Of a DNA stretch of 64,000 nucleotides, positions 44,728 to 58,400 are shown in pieces. The position numbers and the translations under genes were made by a program. Source of the DNA: Sipunculus nudus (taxonomy: Eukaryota; Annelida; Sipuncula; Golfingiida; Sipunculidae). Location of the stretch: positions 10,383,676 to 10,447,675 of the forward strand of contig CM049311.1 of the NCBI GenBank assembly GCA_026874595.1, in the 5' to 3' direction. A model generated the notes under the pieces. It was not told the DNA's origin. It saw only the letters and a program-made list of their open reading frames with translations, and did no database searches. Each line of letters starts with the position of its first letter. The first letter of the stretch is position 1.

Positions 44728-47652
44728 GCCAGATTCTAATCTGGGCCTCGGCATATATATAAAACAGGTTCCTTCATGTTTTGTATTAATTAAATTGTAA
44801 TATTAACTAAGAAAGGTTCTTGAGATGAATTCATCAGAGAATAAGAAGCTAGGAATATGAGAATTCCCATTCTTCCCGGGAAAAATCAGATTTCTCATTC
44901 TTCCCGTGAAGATTCTTGACCTTCCCAGATTCTCATTCTTCCCTTGACATATATATCTTTATACAGATATTTGAAGAAACCAGCAATTTATTTCTATTTT
45001 TTGTTACCCTCATTCATAATACAAGCAAAACAGTTTAAGCTTTTAAGTAGAGTTAGATATAAGAACCCCCTGCTTGGGCCATGAAGGCAGGTTACTTTTT
45101 GTCATACAAGTACTTAATGGAAAAATGGTTTTCTTATTGTTAGGTACAATAATGCTTTTATTACTGGGTTAGTGGAATGTCAGGGAAAGAAAATGATTAT
45201 TCATTCCACTTCCATATAATTGAGTAGAGTCAGAAATTTGACATAATATAGAGATAATGAACAGATCCCACATCACTATAATTGATTTTCTAAATAGCTT
45301 AACACTCTGAACTGTCATATCACAATATAAGGGAATTTGAGCAACGTTGAAATACAGAATGATAGCTGTTACTGTATAAAATGTAACTTTGTTATTTCCA
45401 TTGAACATTCTGTTAGCACACATTTTTTTCATTAACAATGTTTAATATTGTTCTGTCTGTACATTTTCATTTGGAAAATAATGATAACTGGGATTCACAA
45501 ACTACTGTGAAACAAATTAATTTCTTTGAGTCATGTTTACATACAACTAATATAATATAATTCAATATAAACTAATATGATGACATTACTCAATTCACTC
45601 TTAGGAAGTAAGATACCTATTCTGATTTATGAAACTGCATAATGATATATCATTGTTGGGAAATGTGAAAGAATCTTTTCCACATATTGAAGTCTTGTTC
45701 ACTCATTGCATGCACATTGTTTAAAAATACACTTTAGAAAATTCAAACAGAAGTATCAGGACCATGGTGACTTGAGATCTGTGTTAAACCATCATTTCTT
45801 GGAATGGAAGAAGATAATTCTTTCCCATTCATGTGAGAGGTTTATTGACTTTTGGTTCAGAGGTGTTCAGCCTTCAAAAAGAAAGTCAAGACCAAAAGTA
45901 GAGCATCTCTAAATGTCCTTACTAATAAGTTCTGCAAGCAGATTTAATTTGAAGGGGATGCTAGTCATTACATTACCATTACCAGCTTGTTTTGGCCCCT
46001 CAGGACTGGTCAACTTACATGTTATTCTTCCTGGAAGTAGGGACAAGTCTAAATAGATAAATGGAGACATCTATAATTGACTCTAACAGTTGCGTGAGTA
46101 GCTGCCCTAATACACTCCTTTGATGAACACAATTAACAGGAAAAGAGAATCCATTTGGAAAGACTCCTATATGTAACTTATTGTCTTCTCTAGTGAGGTA
46201 TCTAGGAGGATGTGTTGTCACCTATGTCTGTTTGTTTATCACAGTTCATAGCATATTGATATGAAAACAGAAGTACAAAATGATTCCTCTTCTTTGTCCC
46301 AGATGAATTTTCAAAATTCCATGATAACTATTTTGAACAGTATTTCTCATTATGTCACATACCATCACGTTGCTTCAGCTAGTGAATGCAGCTTGAGTGA
46401 ATATTTTGAAACATGGAATCCTTTATATATTATTTATGCATGTGGCAGACACGACCAGTTCAGTATGGATGATCAAATGTCATTTTATTATGACTAAAAG
46501 GTATTATAATGTACATGACACAGTTTTACAAATGCATGCAGGTTGGTGGTCACCTGAAACATACCAAACATATTCCAGGTGTGTTAACAATGAACTAATA
46601 GCAAAACCAGTAAGTTACATATCCCTAAGTAACTCAGTTGATTAAGAACATGGTAGAGAAATATATGTAGTCTCTGACTACTAATTTTTACTAGTTCATC
46701 TGTTGCCTACAGAGGAACTGCACTGGTGCTGACATCTGGTGGAACACTACTGTCAGGAATTAAGATTTGGGAGTGTTGGGGAATTTAATTTAAGGAGATT
46801 AGGTGGGTAAACAGCAATTATTTATAGAGGTTAATGTAGTCTTGCCTTGTTTTGACTCTCATGTAATTATTTAGGTTTCGTGTAACTGTTGAAGCGTCCA
46901 GACTAGCAGACTGAAGCCTCTCAAAGGGTACAGGGCTGTAATTGGTATATTGATGGGAAGATCACTTATTGGTCTGGCTCTTTTTAGTGTTTACTTACTG
47001 TAAATAGCTTCCTTTAGCACTCTTGCAGTGGGTATATGGGCACTCTGAAAAATTTAAAACCTTGACAAACTAAGAGTACCAATTTAGAGGTAACTAATCA
47101 CTTCTCCTGGGATTCTTAAGATGAACAGCTAGTCCTGAGAATCAGGCATTTTCTAGGTAACAATTAAAACTAAGTTAATAAACTTGGACATTAGAGGTGG
47201 AATGTGCTGAAGTGATTGTACTTGCTACATGAACATCTGATGTAGTGTGATTTCAAGGATAAGAAACACATGAAATAACATTAGCTTTTAAATTTTGTTT
47301 AAGAAGTATTCAAATGTTTCTGATGATCTAATCAATAAACTACAAGAAGTTTCCCCATGACCGTAACCCTGTGACGCTGTAAGCTCATATATGAACTAAA
47401 CAAAGCCAACCAAAAAAGTGATAATAAATATCAGATATAAGATGGCAGAAAAACACATTGACAGTATGGATTTGATTTAAAAACAAGGCCTACAGGTGTA
47501 ATGCAAACCTGTGCAAAGTTTGGGAGTATGAATGGAGGTTTATTTTTAAAATTTAATATTGATCCTCTAATATCCTGCATATCTACCTTAGTCATTATGA
47601 TTTCAGCAAAATAGATGTTTCTGACCTGCAAGTTTCAGACTAGGACATTTTA
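44728..47652. other. AT-rich non-coding sequence
   Basis: A small degenerate minisatellite of TTCTCATTCTTCCC-type units lies near 44860-44945. The rest holds only short frames without recognisable features. Confidence 0.5.
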
Positions 47653-47653
47653 A

Positions 47654-48826
47654 AACTAGAATATTGATAGTCGACCAGCGACTATGTGTATCTGCAGAAA
47701 TCAGAGTGGGACTGGTGAAGTGGTGCCACCTGTCATAATATCAAGAAAACTGCCCAGGATGTATAAACCTGCAAAATTCTAGGTGGATAAGTCAAACCTC
47801 TGCTGATTCGAAATAATCCCAAAGCAGATGAACAGATGGAAGCTGTGCATAAGTGGTTGCAGGTGGCACCACCAGTTTTGTCTATTATGAAGAGCTATGT
47901 GAGATCTATACACATGCAAAATTTTGGCCCAATCAGTCAAAAAGTTCCCTAGATATGAGCTTGGATGTCTGCAGATGAAAACATGAATGAAGGTGGTGCC
48001 ACCTGTCATAAAATCAGGAGAGCTGTCCAGGATGTATAAACCTGCAAAATTTCAGATGGATATGTCAAATCACTGCTGAGATATGAGTGATTTTATCCCA
48101 AGGAAGATGAACAGATGGACGCTGTGCATAAATGGTTGCAGATGGGGCCACCAGTTTTGCCTATGATGAAGAGCTATGTGAGATCTATACACATGCAAAA
48201 TTTTGGCTCAATCGGTCAAACGGTTTCCAAGATATGAGCTTGGATGTCTCCAGAGTAAATGTGAATGTAGGTGGCGCCACCTGTCATAAAATTGAGAGAG
48301 CTGTCCAGGATGTATAAACCTGCAAAATTTCAGGTGGATAAGTCAAACCACTGCTGAGATATGAGTGATATTATCCCAAGGCAGATGAACAGATGGACGC
48401 TGTGCCAAATGGTTGCAGGTGGCGCCACCATTCTTAGTGTATGTTATAAAGCTATCAAAGGGCTACATTTGTGCAAAATTTTGGCCCAATTTGTCAAACG
48501 GTTCCTGAGATATGAGCTTGGATGTCTGCAGAGTAAACGTGAATGTAGGTGGCGCCACCTGTCATAAATTCAAGAAAGCTGTCCAGGATGTATAAACCTG
48601 TAATATTTCAGGTAGATAAGTCAAACCACTGCTGAGATATGAATGATATTATCCCAAGGCCGATGAACAGATGGACGCTGTGCATCAATGGTTGCAGGTG
48701 GCGCCACCAGTTTTGCCTATGATGAAGAGCAATGTGAGATCTATACACATGCAAAATTTGGCCTAATCGGTCAAATGGTTCCCAAGATATGTTGGTTTAT
48801 GTGTGGAAACCGACGCACAAATGGAC
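47654..48826 (+). mobile_element. Family E repeat, copy 3, left part
   Basis: Starts AACTAGAATATTGA with a stem-loop TAGTCG-ACCAG-CGACTA (47668-47684) and the motif GTATCTGC (47688-47695). Half-units alternate as in copy 2. GGTGGCGCCACC is exact at 48270, 48418, 48548 and 48697, with variants near 47860 and 47991. It breaks at 48826, where the copied DIRS/foldback segment begins. Confidence 0.83.
48566..48826 (+). repeat. Left 261-bp direct repeat flanking the copied segment
   Basis: Identical to 49862-50122 as far as I can see. The junctions with the inserted segment show only one or two shared bases. Confidence 0.9.
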
Positions 48827-49863
48827 AAGGGAAAATAAGAACAACTTACAATCAGTTGGCAAACTCAAAACGACAAACCCAACAGTGGACGAATCTCGCA
48901 GCGCGGGGTCCATCATGGCGTACGCCAGAAGAAAATGTGATTATGGGTAACGGAAGTGTGACCTAGATACACGGGAACGAGGCGGGATGGGCGATAATAG
49001 GCCCAATAAGGGAAAATTTTCGGTTGGCTTACTCTGGCGTATAAACTTTAACAGAGAAAATTCTCATTAATACAGAAACAGCTCACAATTATGTTTACGT
49101 AATAAAACACATAATGAACAAGATCATTTAAAATATTTTAGTGAGGAAAAAGCTAACAAACAAATATTATGTGCTTCTTTGGTTTCATCTATTCTTCAAG
49201 CATACAAGTTCACATTTGAACTTCACCTAAAACAACTAATATAAATTAATCACAGTTTCATCTATTCTTCAAGCATACAAGATTACATTTGAACTTCACC
49301 TAAACCAACTGCCATAATTAATCACAGTTTAGAATATTTGTCAGTTCTGAGACATCTACTTGACTTAATATAAAAATTTTCCACTTAACTGAGATAATTT
49401 TCTGTTCTGAATATAAAAATTACATGTGTAATATTAAATATATACATGCATAATTAAAAACCAGCTTTACTCATTTATAAGTGAACAATAGTAATTTATC
49501 AGTCTTGATACTCATTTGGGTGAGCAGCATGACATTGTGCCCTAACATCGGGCTAGGGAGAGGTTTATGATACCATTACTGTAATTTTCAATAGCAGAAA
49601 ATCCACAGCTGAGAAAATGATATGATTGCTGTCATTTGGCAGTCTCAAATTCTTTGAATTGATTAAAGGCCAGCTAGATAAATATAGTGTAATTGAAGCC
49701 AGCCTAGGAGTAGATTAGGATTCTGATCTGGGCTAGTCCAATTTAAAATCCGTTCGCCACAGGATTGTTAACCTGACCGGTCGAGATCAAAATTCTAATT
49801 TGGGCTGGCCCTGTTTAAAATCAGGCCAGACCAGATTTAAATCCTGAAGTCTTCACCACAGAA
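48826..49863 (+). repeat. Exact copy of 43553-44590 inside family E
   Basis: Carries part of the first DIRS gene, its 5' terminal repeat, the AAAA boundary and 756 bp of the foldback flank. The copied segment ends abruptly inside the foldback arm. It therefore did not move as a DIRS element. Confidence 0.92.
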
Positions 49864-50190
49864 ATTCAAGAAAGCTGTCCAGGATGTATAAACCTGTAAT
49901 ATTTCAGGTAGATAAGTCAAACCACTGCTGAGATATGAATGATATTATCCCAAGGCCGATGAACAGATGGACGCTGTGCATCAATGGTTGCAGGTGGCGC
50001 CACCAGTTTTGCCTATGATGAAGAGCAATGTGAGATCTATACACATGCAAAATTTGGCCTAATCGGTCAAATGGTTCCCAAGATATGTTGGTTTATGTGT
50101 GGAAACCGACGCACAAATGGACTCTGGGCAGCGAGGAAAGGTCAGAGGTCAACCAAAAATGAGGGCGCAGCAGTTCACGTGACCTGATGA
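49862..50190 (+). mobile_element. Family E repeat, copy 3, right part
   Basis: Its first 261 bases repeat 48566-48826, then it continues into the E 3' section (CTCTGGGCAGCGAGGAAAGG). It stops near GCAGTTCACGTGACC without the terminal hairpin seen in copy 2, so the 3' end is truncated. Confidence 0.8.
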
Positions 50191-50283
50191 TAAACCTGAT
50201 TCACTTAAAATGCAAACCAAGTTTTTTCAAACAGTTGAAAGATATAGTTCCAATAATCTGGTAATTCTGCATCCAGACATTGT

Positions 50284-50333
50284 GTCTAGACGTCTAGACG
50301 CTGTGTCTAGTCGTCTAGACACATTGTCTAGAC
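50284..50333 (+). repeat. Cluster of the palindrome GTCTAGAC
   Basis: Four exact copies of this 8-bp palindrome at 50284, 50292, 50313 and 50326, plus half-copies, within 60 bases. The flanks are unrelated unique sequence. Confidence 0.8.
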
Positions 50334-51120
50334 ACCAGACAGAGCCAGGTCAGTTGCAATGGTGATGTCTGGACCCCACCTGGTTGTACTGGGTGACCTC
50401 TTGAATTGGCTGCTGAAACTCAGCATGTTGTCAAATCTGTTTTCAAACACAGAAAGCCTTTTTCAATTGGCTACACTTATAAGCAGAACATATAATATAA
50501 GAGTCTAACTATTTATTAAAAAAAAAATTACAAAAATTGTCCAAAATATAATTTTTATTAAAAATAAGAGAATAGTATGATTTTTTTCAAATAAAATATA
50601 ACTGAAATGATTATTAAAATAATATTAAAGAGTATATTCATGAATGCATTCATTAATACATTTTGAAAGTATTTGCACTGGTATTCATATACTTTCATTT
50701 TTACCTGAATTCCCATTCTTATGAAAGAAATTTTATAATGGAGTACATATTCATATTCATGTTTAAATACAATTGCAAAGTATTCGCACCATGTCTGGTA
50801 TTTATTCAGTTTTCCCCAAACAATGATGTTGAGAATCCAGAATATACAAAATTCACACATTTAAATAATGTTCATAAGTACCTGGTTTTATGGCTCTTAT
50901 TTATATTAAAAAAAAAAGTAATATATTCATTTTGGGCTAATTTCACATCAATGTACTAACTATAGACACAGTAGGAATCTAGATAATAATATTATCAACT
51001 GCATCTTTGTCTATCATTAATTTCCTTCATATGATCCCTAATGATTAGTAATGAATAATATGATTTACTTTTTTATCATTAAAATTATGTGCATAGAGAA
51101 TGTATAGAAAAATATGTATA
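50334..51120. other. AT-rich non-coding sequence
   Basis: Very AT-rich with A and T runs. The two frames on opposite strands at 50558-50959 reflect low stop density by chance and have no recognisable domain. Confidence 0.5.
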
Positions 51121-51129
51121 TTATATATG

Positions 51130-52090
51130 ATTAAAGTCAGATCAGTGGTTTTGATATTAGGCAGTCTTGAAGTGTAACAATGGGTTTTTAATGGAAAAAT
51201 GAAGTTTGTCATTAATATCTCGAAGGTATTAAGTCCTAGTGACCAAATTCTTGGCATGGTAGGGGATTTCTGAGACATCTAATTGCATGCCAAATTTTAG
51301 GAACTGAGAGCTGAAGCTGGGGAGCTGAGCACTTGCAAACTGCATGACACTAGCTTGATGTAAACAATGTTACATGGTGCTTGAAAACTTGAATAAAATC
51401 TACAGTTTTTGATCAACTGGTTTCAAATTTTTGGTGTTTACAGACAAAATGCTAAAAAAACATGCTGTGAAAATTAAATCCACAGTACTTACAGGAAAAA
51501 AACGTGCCGTGGTCAAAGTTGGGCAAAATTTAAGGTACCAATTTTTTATTTTTGTTAATATTTTAAAAAATTTTAAAGATTTTGATCTAATTTTGGGTAT
51601 ACAATTTAATTTTGATTAATTAAAGTTATATTACTGGAAAAAAAGTTTATAGCTTTAACATATTTTGTGTTAAGTGATCAAATATCTTTCCTGATTTTTT
51701 ACACAATGCATTCATTATGTTTGGGCCCATAACTTTTTAAATTTACATAATACAGACATAATTTCTGGCATGTACATAGGAACTATATAGAGGAATTATT
51801 ATGGTAAATATGAGGAAAAACAGATGAGTGGTTTTGATAGATGGCAGTCCTGAAGTGTAAAAATAGGTTTTTAATAAAAAATTGAGGTTTTTCCTTAATT
51901 TCTAAAAGGAACGAAGTCACAAAGACCCAGTTTTCGGCTTGGTAGGAGATCTTGGGGACATCTAACATTATGCAGAATTTTGGATTCCTTGATCTTACGG
52001 TTTCAAAACGTGCCACATCGACGGACAGACGGACAGACGACGGACAATGGACCACAACTATAGCTCAGATGACTTATAGTCAGCTGAGCT
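51130..52090 (+). mobile_element. Family Q element, copy 2
   Basis: Two core units (about 51135-51300 and 51770-52020) separated by the shared spacer with GGAAAAAAACGTGCC and TTTGGGCCCATAACTT. Then come a short GGAC/GACA tract (about 52020-52047) and the terminal hairpin at 52062-52090 with arms AGCTCAG and CTGAGCT. The 5' end is not found. Just beyond the 3' end, a GGTGGCACCACC at about 52110 opens another diverged core fragment. Confidence 0.75.
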
Positions 52091-54758
52091 AAAAACACAT
52101 CAATGTAGGTGGCACCACCAATACCTCAATTTCAGATATAACATATGTGACAAACATTGGTATAAAATTTGCTGATGATAGTTCTAGCCCTTTCTGAGAT
52201 TTTAATTTTAGTGTGCTTTTTTGGACAGATGACTAAGTTCAACCTCCTGTAATTCCGCCAAAAATTTCCGAACTGGAACCATTCGAACAAAAGATTGTTC
52301 CAGGGATCATTTCTGTGAAATATTGGACAATTTGGCTGGACAGTTTTGGAGAAGAAGATTTTTAAAGCTTTATTAGCTTTTTCCCTATAAAAACTCAGAA
52401 AATGCAGTTAGAAAAAAATAAACAAAATCCGATAGAGTTTTTCAGATGACTGTTTTTTTTTAAAAAAAAAATTGGTGATGCTAGCTCCTGCTGTTTTTGA
52501 GATAGCTATCATTAACGTACAGACGATGCATGACGATGCTGCACCACTGCAAAAGCTCACAGGTTCGCTAAAAAATCATAGTGATTTTGTTACTAATCAT
52601 CATTTACCATTCATATCTTTTTGTCATTAACATAACCATTTTCCTATAAATACTTTATCTGTAATTTGCTTCTATCTATCATTTGATGTTTACTAGCAGA
52701 ATGTACCTACATCAAGAAATATTGGGAGTAATTGACACTAAACCATCAATCAAATGGCACCTGCCTGCTTCCCTGAAGGGAAATTTACCAAATGTGAACC
52801 AATCCACACTGACAACTACTCTCTCTGGTCTATGTCATCATGTTTATGGATCAATATTTCATGATAGAACTTGCAGACCTTTGTCATAAAACCCTCAGTT
52901 CAAAGAAAAATTTTGGGTAAAATGTCAAAGAATTGGCTTAATTCCTGAAACAAATGTCCTTCTTATTGACTATATAGGTTTTATTTAATCAGTTAACTTG
53001 GATTTCATCACTAGAATTTCAATAACATCATAACTTTATACATATACATATAAGAGTTTTGAGCTTTTGATTAGGCAGCATTGATGATAGCCTAGACTTG
53101 ATATTCAACTGTCCCATGCAATATCTGCCCTATACTGTATTAATTCAAACAGGTTTACTAAAATAAGCAAAACCAATACTGTAAGTGAATCAATAAAGAC
53201 TATAAATCAATTCATAATGTGGTTGTATCATTAAAGGGAACCATATCACTTACCTTCCAGGTGGGATTGTATTGTACCTATTGCACCCCCACAACACAAC
53301 AGTCAACAACCAAGCCCAGCTTAGTTATCAGTATATGAAAACTTACCCCACACAAATACCTGTAGGACTACCAATTTTATCTCACATTACCACTTGCTGA
53401 TATAAATAATTGATATTAGAGGTTATGTCATATTATCATATATATCAAACCAGAATGACCTCTGCCAAGGTCAATGGATCTGCCCCTGCATGGTATCCAA
53501 ATGCTCACAAATATTCAAATGTCTACACTGACCTTTTACAATTTTCAGCTCATTTCAGCAATTTTCAGTATGTTTTGCATATTCTAACTAAAAGACAAAC
53601 AAATTAACAAACCAACAAAAGACCAAAGTGAGAACACAACCTCCTTGGCTATGATTATTAGTATATGGTTGGTAGAAAGGTCATAATATTTCTCAGGGTT
53701 GTTTTCTATGGGTATTAAAAAGTATTTTGTCTCATATATCACTGTTTTATACAGAGTGTACAACAACACATAATACTGCATTTATCCCAGTTACAAAGTA
53801 GAGATAAACACAACAAGGTCTTTTACTTATACTTGGTGTACTGCATGGCTCCTTCAATGACCTTCCTAGAATTACTGCAAGGAAGCAGTCCTGCACTTCA
53901 GACTATAGGTTGTAGATATCATTAAACATCAACAACTACATTTATGGTTATAGTAGAAAAGCATGGTATATTTTCATATTTATATAAATAACAACTGTCT
54001 TCAGCTACACAGACAACTTGACATACATACTTTATCATCTGGTACAAGAGAAGTGCTCCTTAACAAAACACTTGATCACACTGTCTTAAAGATCACAGTC
54101 AGTCATATACAGCTCAGAATTAGAGTCACATGTCAGGTGAATTGTCAAATCTAAGCACTTGATATAAGGCTCCCAAATCTCTCATCAGCCTCCCTGGGTT
54201 TCAGTCACATAATCCTAGACAGATATATTGCCCCTCACATACAAACATTGTATTAACTGGATATCTATTTCCCAGAGAACACAAAATATGCTGGTAATTT
54301 GGAAAGTTTGAAATCCGCACTTTTTATTTGATAAAATTTGCCATAAAAAAACATAATATACACACAACAAACATGAAGAAAATATTTAACCATACCAAAG
54401 TGAAGGACCTTAATGTACAATTTATTCAGTAAACACTATCAGTTTTAAAAAGTTAACTTAATAAAGTCAATCACTGGAAAAATTACCTCTGGTATCGTAT
54501 TTTGAGAAAAAGAAAACATTTTGTAACATTTTTCTTTTAGTTTTTACTTTCAACTGGTCATATACCTTTTACTGAAACATAAAATGAGTCTATCAAGCCT
54601 TAAAAACTGGTTCCTCTCTTAAGTGATATTTTCTTTAAACAAATTTAAAATGCAGGAAACAACAAACATAAGCCTTCCGTAATCTTTGCAACAATAATAT
54701 GAACTAAATGTGTAGTCAGAGACTACATGTATTCCTTTGCCTGGATCCTAAAAATAGA
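52091..54758. other. Non-coding sequence with a diverged core fragment at its start
   Basis: From about 52100 to 52560 the text resembles a single E/F/P-type core unit (GGTGGCACCACC, later GAGATTTTAA and GAGATAGCTATC). The rest is AT-rich and unremarkable. Confidence 0.5.
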
Positions 54759-54772
54759 TTTAAAAAAAAAGA

Positions 54773-55072
54773 AAACCAGCTTCTGTGGCTCAGAGGTAGA
54801 GCACAGGGATCATAACCGGAAGATCTTGAGTTTGAATCTCAGTCAAGGTTGTGAGATTTTTCAATCCCTTCCCAGGATGAGGGTTCTGCAGGCGTAATGG
54901 AAAGGCCGTACCTAACGGCTGTGTTTCACTCACACATGAGCGTGCCTTCCAGGGGTCTTTGGTGGTGTGGCCCAGTAATGGTGATGATTACACACTAAGG
55001 GCGTACACATATACGTAGTTAATTTAGCAAAAAAAAAGGAGGTCATATAATTACCTCCACCAATAAAAATAT
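54773..55072 (+). mobile_element. tRNA-derived SINE, second copy
   Basis: Same family as 7493-7925: head CTTCTGTGGCTCAGAGGTAGA (box A) and GAGTTTGAATCTC (box B), a matching body (shared cues GTGAGATTTTTCA, GTTTCACTCACA, TCTGCAGGC), and a tail hairpin GGAGGT...ACCTCC (about 55038-55058). Flanks carry TTTAAAAAAAAAGA at 54759-54772 and 55073-55086, a likely target duplication, although low complexity weakens it. It is shorter and more worn than the first copy. Confidence 0.8.
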
Positions 55073-55086
55073 TTTAAAAAAAAAGA

Positions 55087-55490
55087 TAAAAAATTTCTAA
55101 AAAATGTTCTACAAATATGTTTTCAAACACTGAAATTTGGTTACATAAAGTGGGACAGACAAGGCAATACAGATAACAGTTTTGGAGCACCCATCAGCCT
55201 TCTAACACTAGACCATTGGACACAGTTCAGACTTTGACAGATTTACTAACACAGAACTTTGCTTCCACTCTGAACTTGTTATCTTTCTTGATTGATATGT
55301 TACTTTTTACTTGCTCCAAACAGATAGGAATTATCTCTTAATCTGGTCTGTAATGTGTACCCAGGAAGAGTTATGTCACTTACTCCTAAGAAGATAAAAG
55401 GCTTGTTACAGGAATATAATGACAGATGTACAATAACAGGTTTTGATATATTGATTTTATGTTATCCTCTGTTACCTAGCTGACATTAAA
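55087..55490. other. Non-coding sequence
   Basis: I see no gene or repeat in this stretch. Confidence 0.55.
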
Positions 55491-58400
55491 CAAGGGACCC
55501 ATAGGTCACGGCGCTCAGCTAATCGTGATTTGACTATAAATGTTTCTCCACTGTGATACTATATCGAGTCGATAAAGCTTATGAATATCATGTACATGTT
55601 GGGCTATTATAAAGGAATGTAATGTAATATGTGAGCAAATGAGTAAAGTGGTTCATTTTTTATTTATTTAGGAGGGGTTGAAAATTGTGATATATTTGAG
55701 CAAATATGAATGCAATGACAGCAGTAATAAGCAGTAGTAGAATGATGATAAGGCTATTTGTTGAAGGATCTAAAGTGTATGGTAGTCTGCAAGCGTTCAA
55801 TTTGACAGATATGATGTTATGATTAACTATGCTGATGAAGTGATTTATGAATATGTGACTGTATGACACAATATCTCTTTAGTCTTGACAAGGTACATTA
55901 TTGTGATGCCCACTATGTCTACATATTACACAATATTGACATAATTTCTGGCATGTACATAGGTACCTGTGGACAAATAGTTATACAATATATTAAAGTA
56001 TGAATATATCTGATTCATCTTGTTCTTGCTTACTGAGGCTGACTTTGGGATGGGGTTCGGAGAAGGGAAAAGTGAGGGCAGCACGAAGGTGGATGTAGAA
56101 ATATTCTATTGTAATGTTTTTCATTTATATAAGAATATGAAAAGCTAAGAGAAAAGGGGCCCTCCTACTTGGTTATAGTAAAGTTCTAAATATATGATTG
56201 CAAACTAATACTCTGACAAGACTGTCATGAAGAAAAGCAGTAAAAGTTTTGAGATACTGTGTTGCATACGGAAATTTACAGATGGACAGGTAAGTGGACA
56301 GAATGGACTAATACCTTTATTTACTTTCAAGAGAATAATGCATTTAAGTTTATATATAATCCTATTTTTTTAAGCAGATCCACTTTTTCCATTAAGAAGT
56401 TTTTATCTGAATCATTTTTTTATTTACAGGTTTATAAATTTTTAATTAAAAAACCTGAAAATATAAGTTAAAATATTAGAATTGTTGCAAAGTTGCAATC
56501 ATTATATATACAGAGTAAAAAACATTGGGTCATATTATGCATACACATATATTTTATTATTTTTAAATCATAAATGTTTAAACTGATTTTAAATGAAAAT
56601 AATGCCACAACATGGCATCTACAAGAGTATTCCTTGAATCACTATTAAAAAGTGTTGCATATTGGAGTTTTCAGGACATGCTTAATTTTATTCACCAAAA
56701 TAAAATAAAAGTAAATTTGATAAAATAAAACATATTTTCAAATAAAGTATACACACTGTTGGTTAGATGAGGGACAAACAATATCATTGTGCTAATTACT
56801 ATCCCAGTTTTAATTAATTACTGGAATTAATAGTCAATTTCACACCTGGTGAAGTTTTTACTCTTCTGAAGTAAGGAATTACTTGTCTCATGAACATCCA
56901 CACTTTCACAGCAATACACCACTTTGTGGACACAATTAAATGTACATTTTAATCATTGTAACGCTGGTGGTTCAATACAAAATCTAAAATGTAGCATGTC
57001 CAAGAATAAAATAAAATACAGAAAAATTATAACATTCATCTAGTTTATGCACCAGCTGGGGGGGGGGATGAGTGCAGGGCCAGGGGAAGCCTGCTAGTAG
57101 TGGCCAAGCTGGGCCAAGGTAAGCTGCCTGGGGTGGATTACATAATGCAAGTGAAGGCTGTACTACTAGGTGGGCTAGATGTAAACAACACTTGACATGG
57201 TGTATGAAAACATGAATAAAAGCTATTCATTCCAATCAATTTCTTTTGAAAGTTCAGATTTTAAAAGATTAAATCCTTATGCATATATGCTGGGAAAATT
57301 AAATCAACAGTGCCAAAGTTGGACAAAATTTAAGGTATTGATTTTTTATTTATGCTAATAACTTGAAAATTTGCAAAATTCAGATCTAATTTTGGGTAAA
57401 AAATTGAATCTTGATTAAAAAAAGTTATATGCCTGAAAAAAGGTCTCTAGGTTCAGCAATTCTCATGTGAGTAAATATATTTCCTGATTTTTTAAAAAAA
57501 TTGCATTATGTTTTGGCCCATAAATTCAAAATAATACCCAATACTGACCTAATTTTTGGTATGTTCATAGAAAATGTATAAAAGAATGTGAATACTAAAT
57601 ACAACCAAAAACAGATCAGTGGTTTTGATATTAGGCAGCCTTGAAGTGTAACAATGGCTTTTTTTTATGGAAAACAGAGTTTTTTTCCTTAATATCTCGA
57701 AGGAACGAAGTCCTAATGACCCAATTTTCGGTATGGTAGGAGATTTTGGGGACATCTAAAATTATGTCAACAGCCTGGGGAGCATAGAGATGTGCACTGA
57801 ATAACCTACAGTCATCAAAGTGGACTGCTTGACAATGTAAGGGAATACAACAAGAGCCTACAAAAAAATTCAATAACTAGCCTAATTTTGCAGCTTTTAT
57901 TTTCAAATTTCAGATTTAAACAGATTAAATCCTTATGTATACATGGTGTGAAAATTAAATCCACAGTACTTACAGGAAAAAAACGTGCCATGGCCAAAGT
58001 TGGGCAAAATTTAAGGTACCAATTTTATATTTTTGCCAATATTTAAAAAAATTTAACAAATTTTGATCTAATTTTTGGTATACAATTAAATTTTGATTAA
58101 TTAAAGTTGTATTACTGGAAAAAAGTCCCTACCTTTAACACTTTTGGTCTTAAGTGACCAAATATCTTCCTGATTTTTTTACAAAGTCCATTATGTTTGG
58201 GCCCATAACTTTTTTAAATTATATAATACTGACTTAATATCTGGCATGTACATAGGAACTATATAGAGGAATATTTATGGTAAATATGAAGAAAACCAGA
58301 TGAGTGGTTTTGATATTAGGCAGTCCTGAAGTGTGAAAATAGATTTCTAATAAAAAATTGAGGTTTTTCCTAAATATCTCAAAGGAACGAAGTCCTATTG

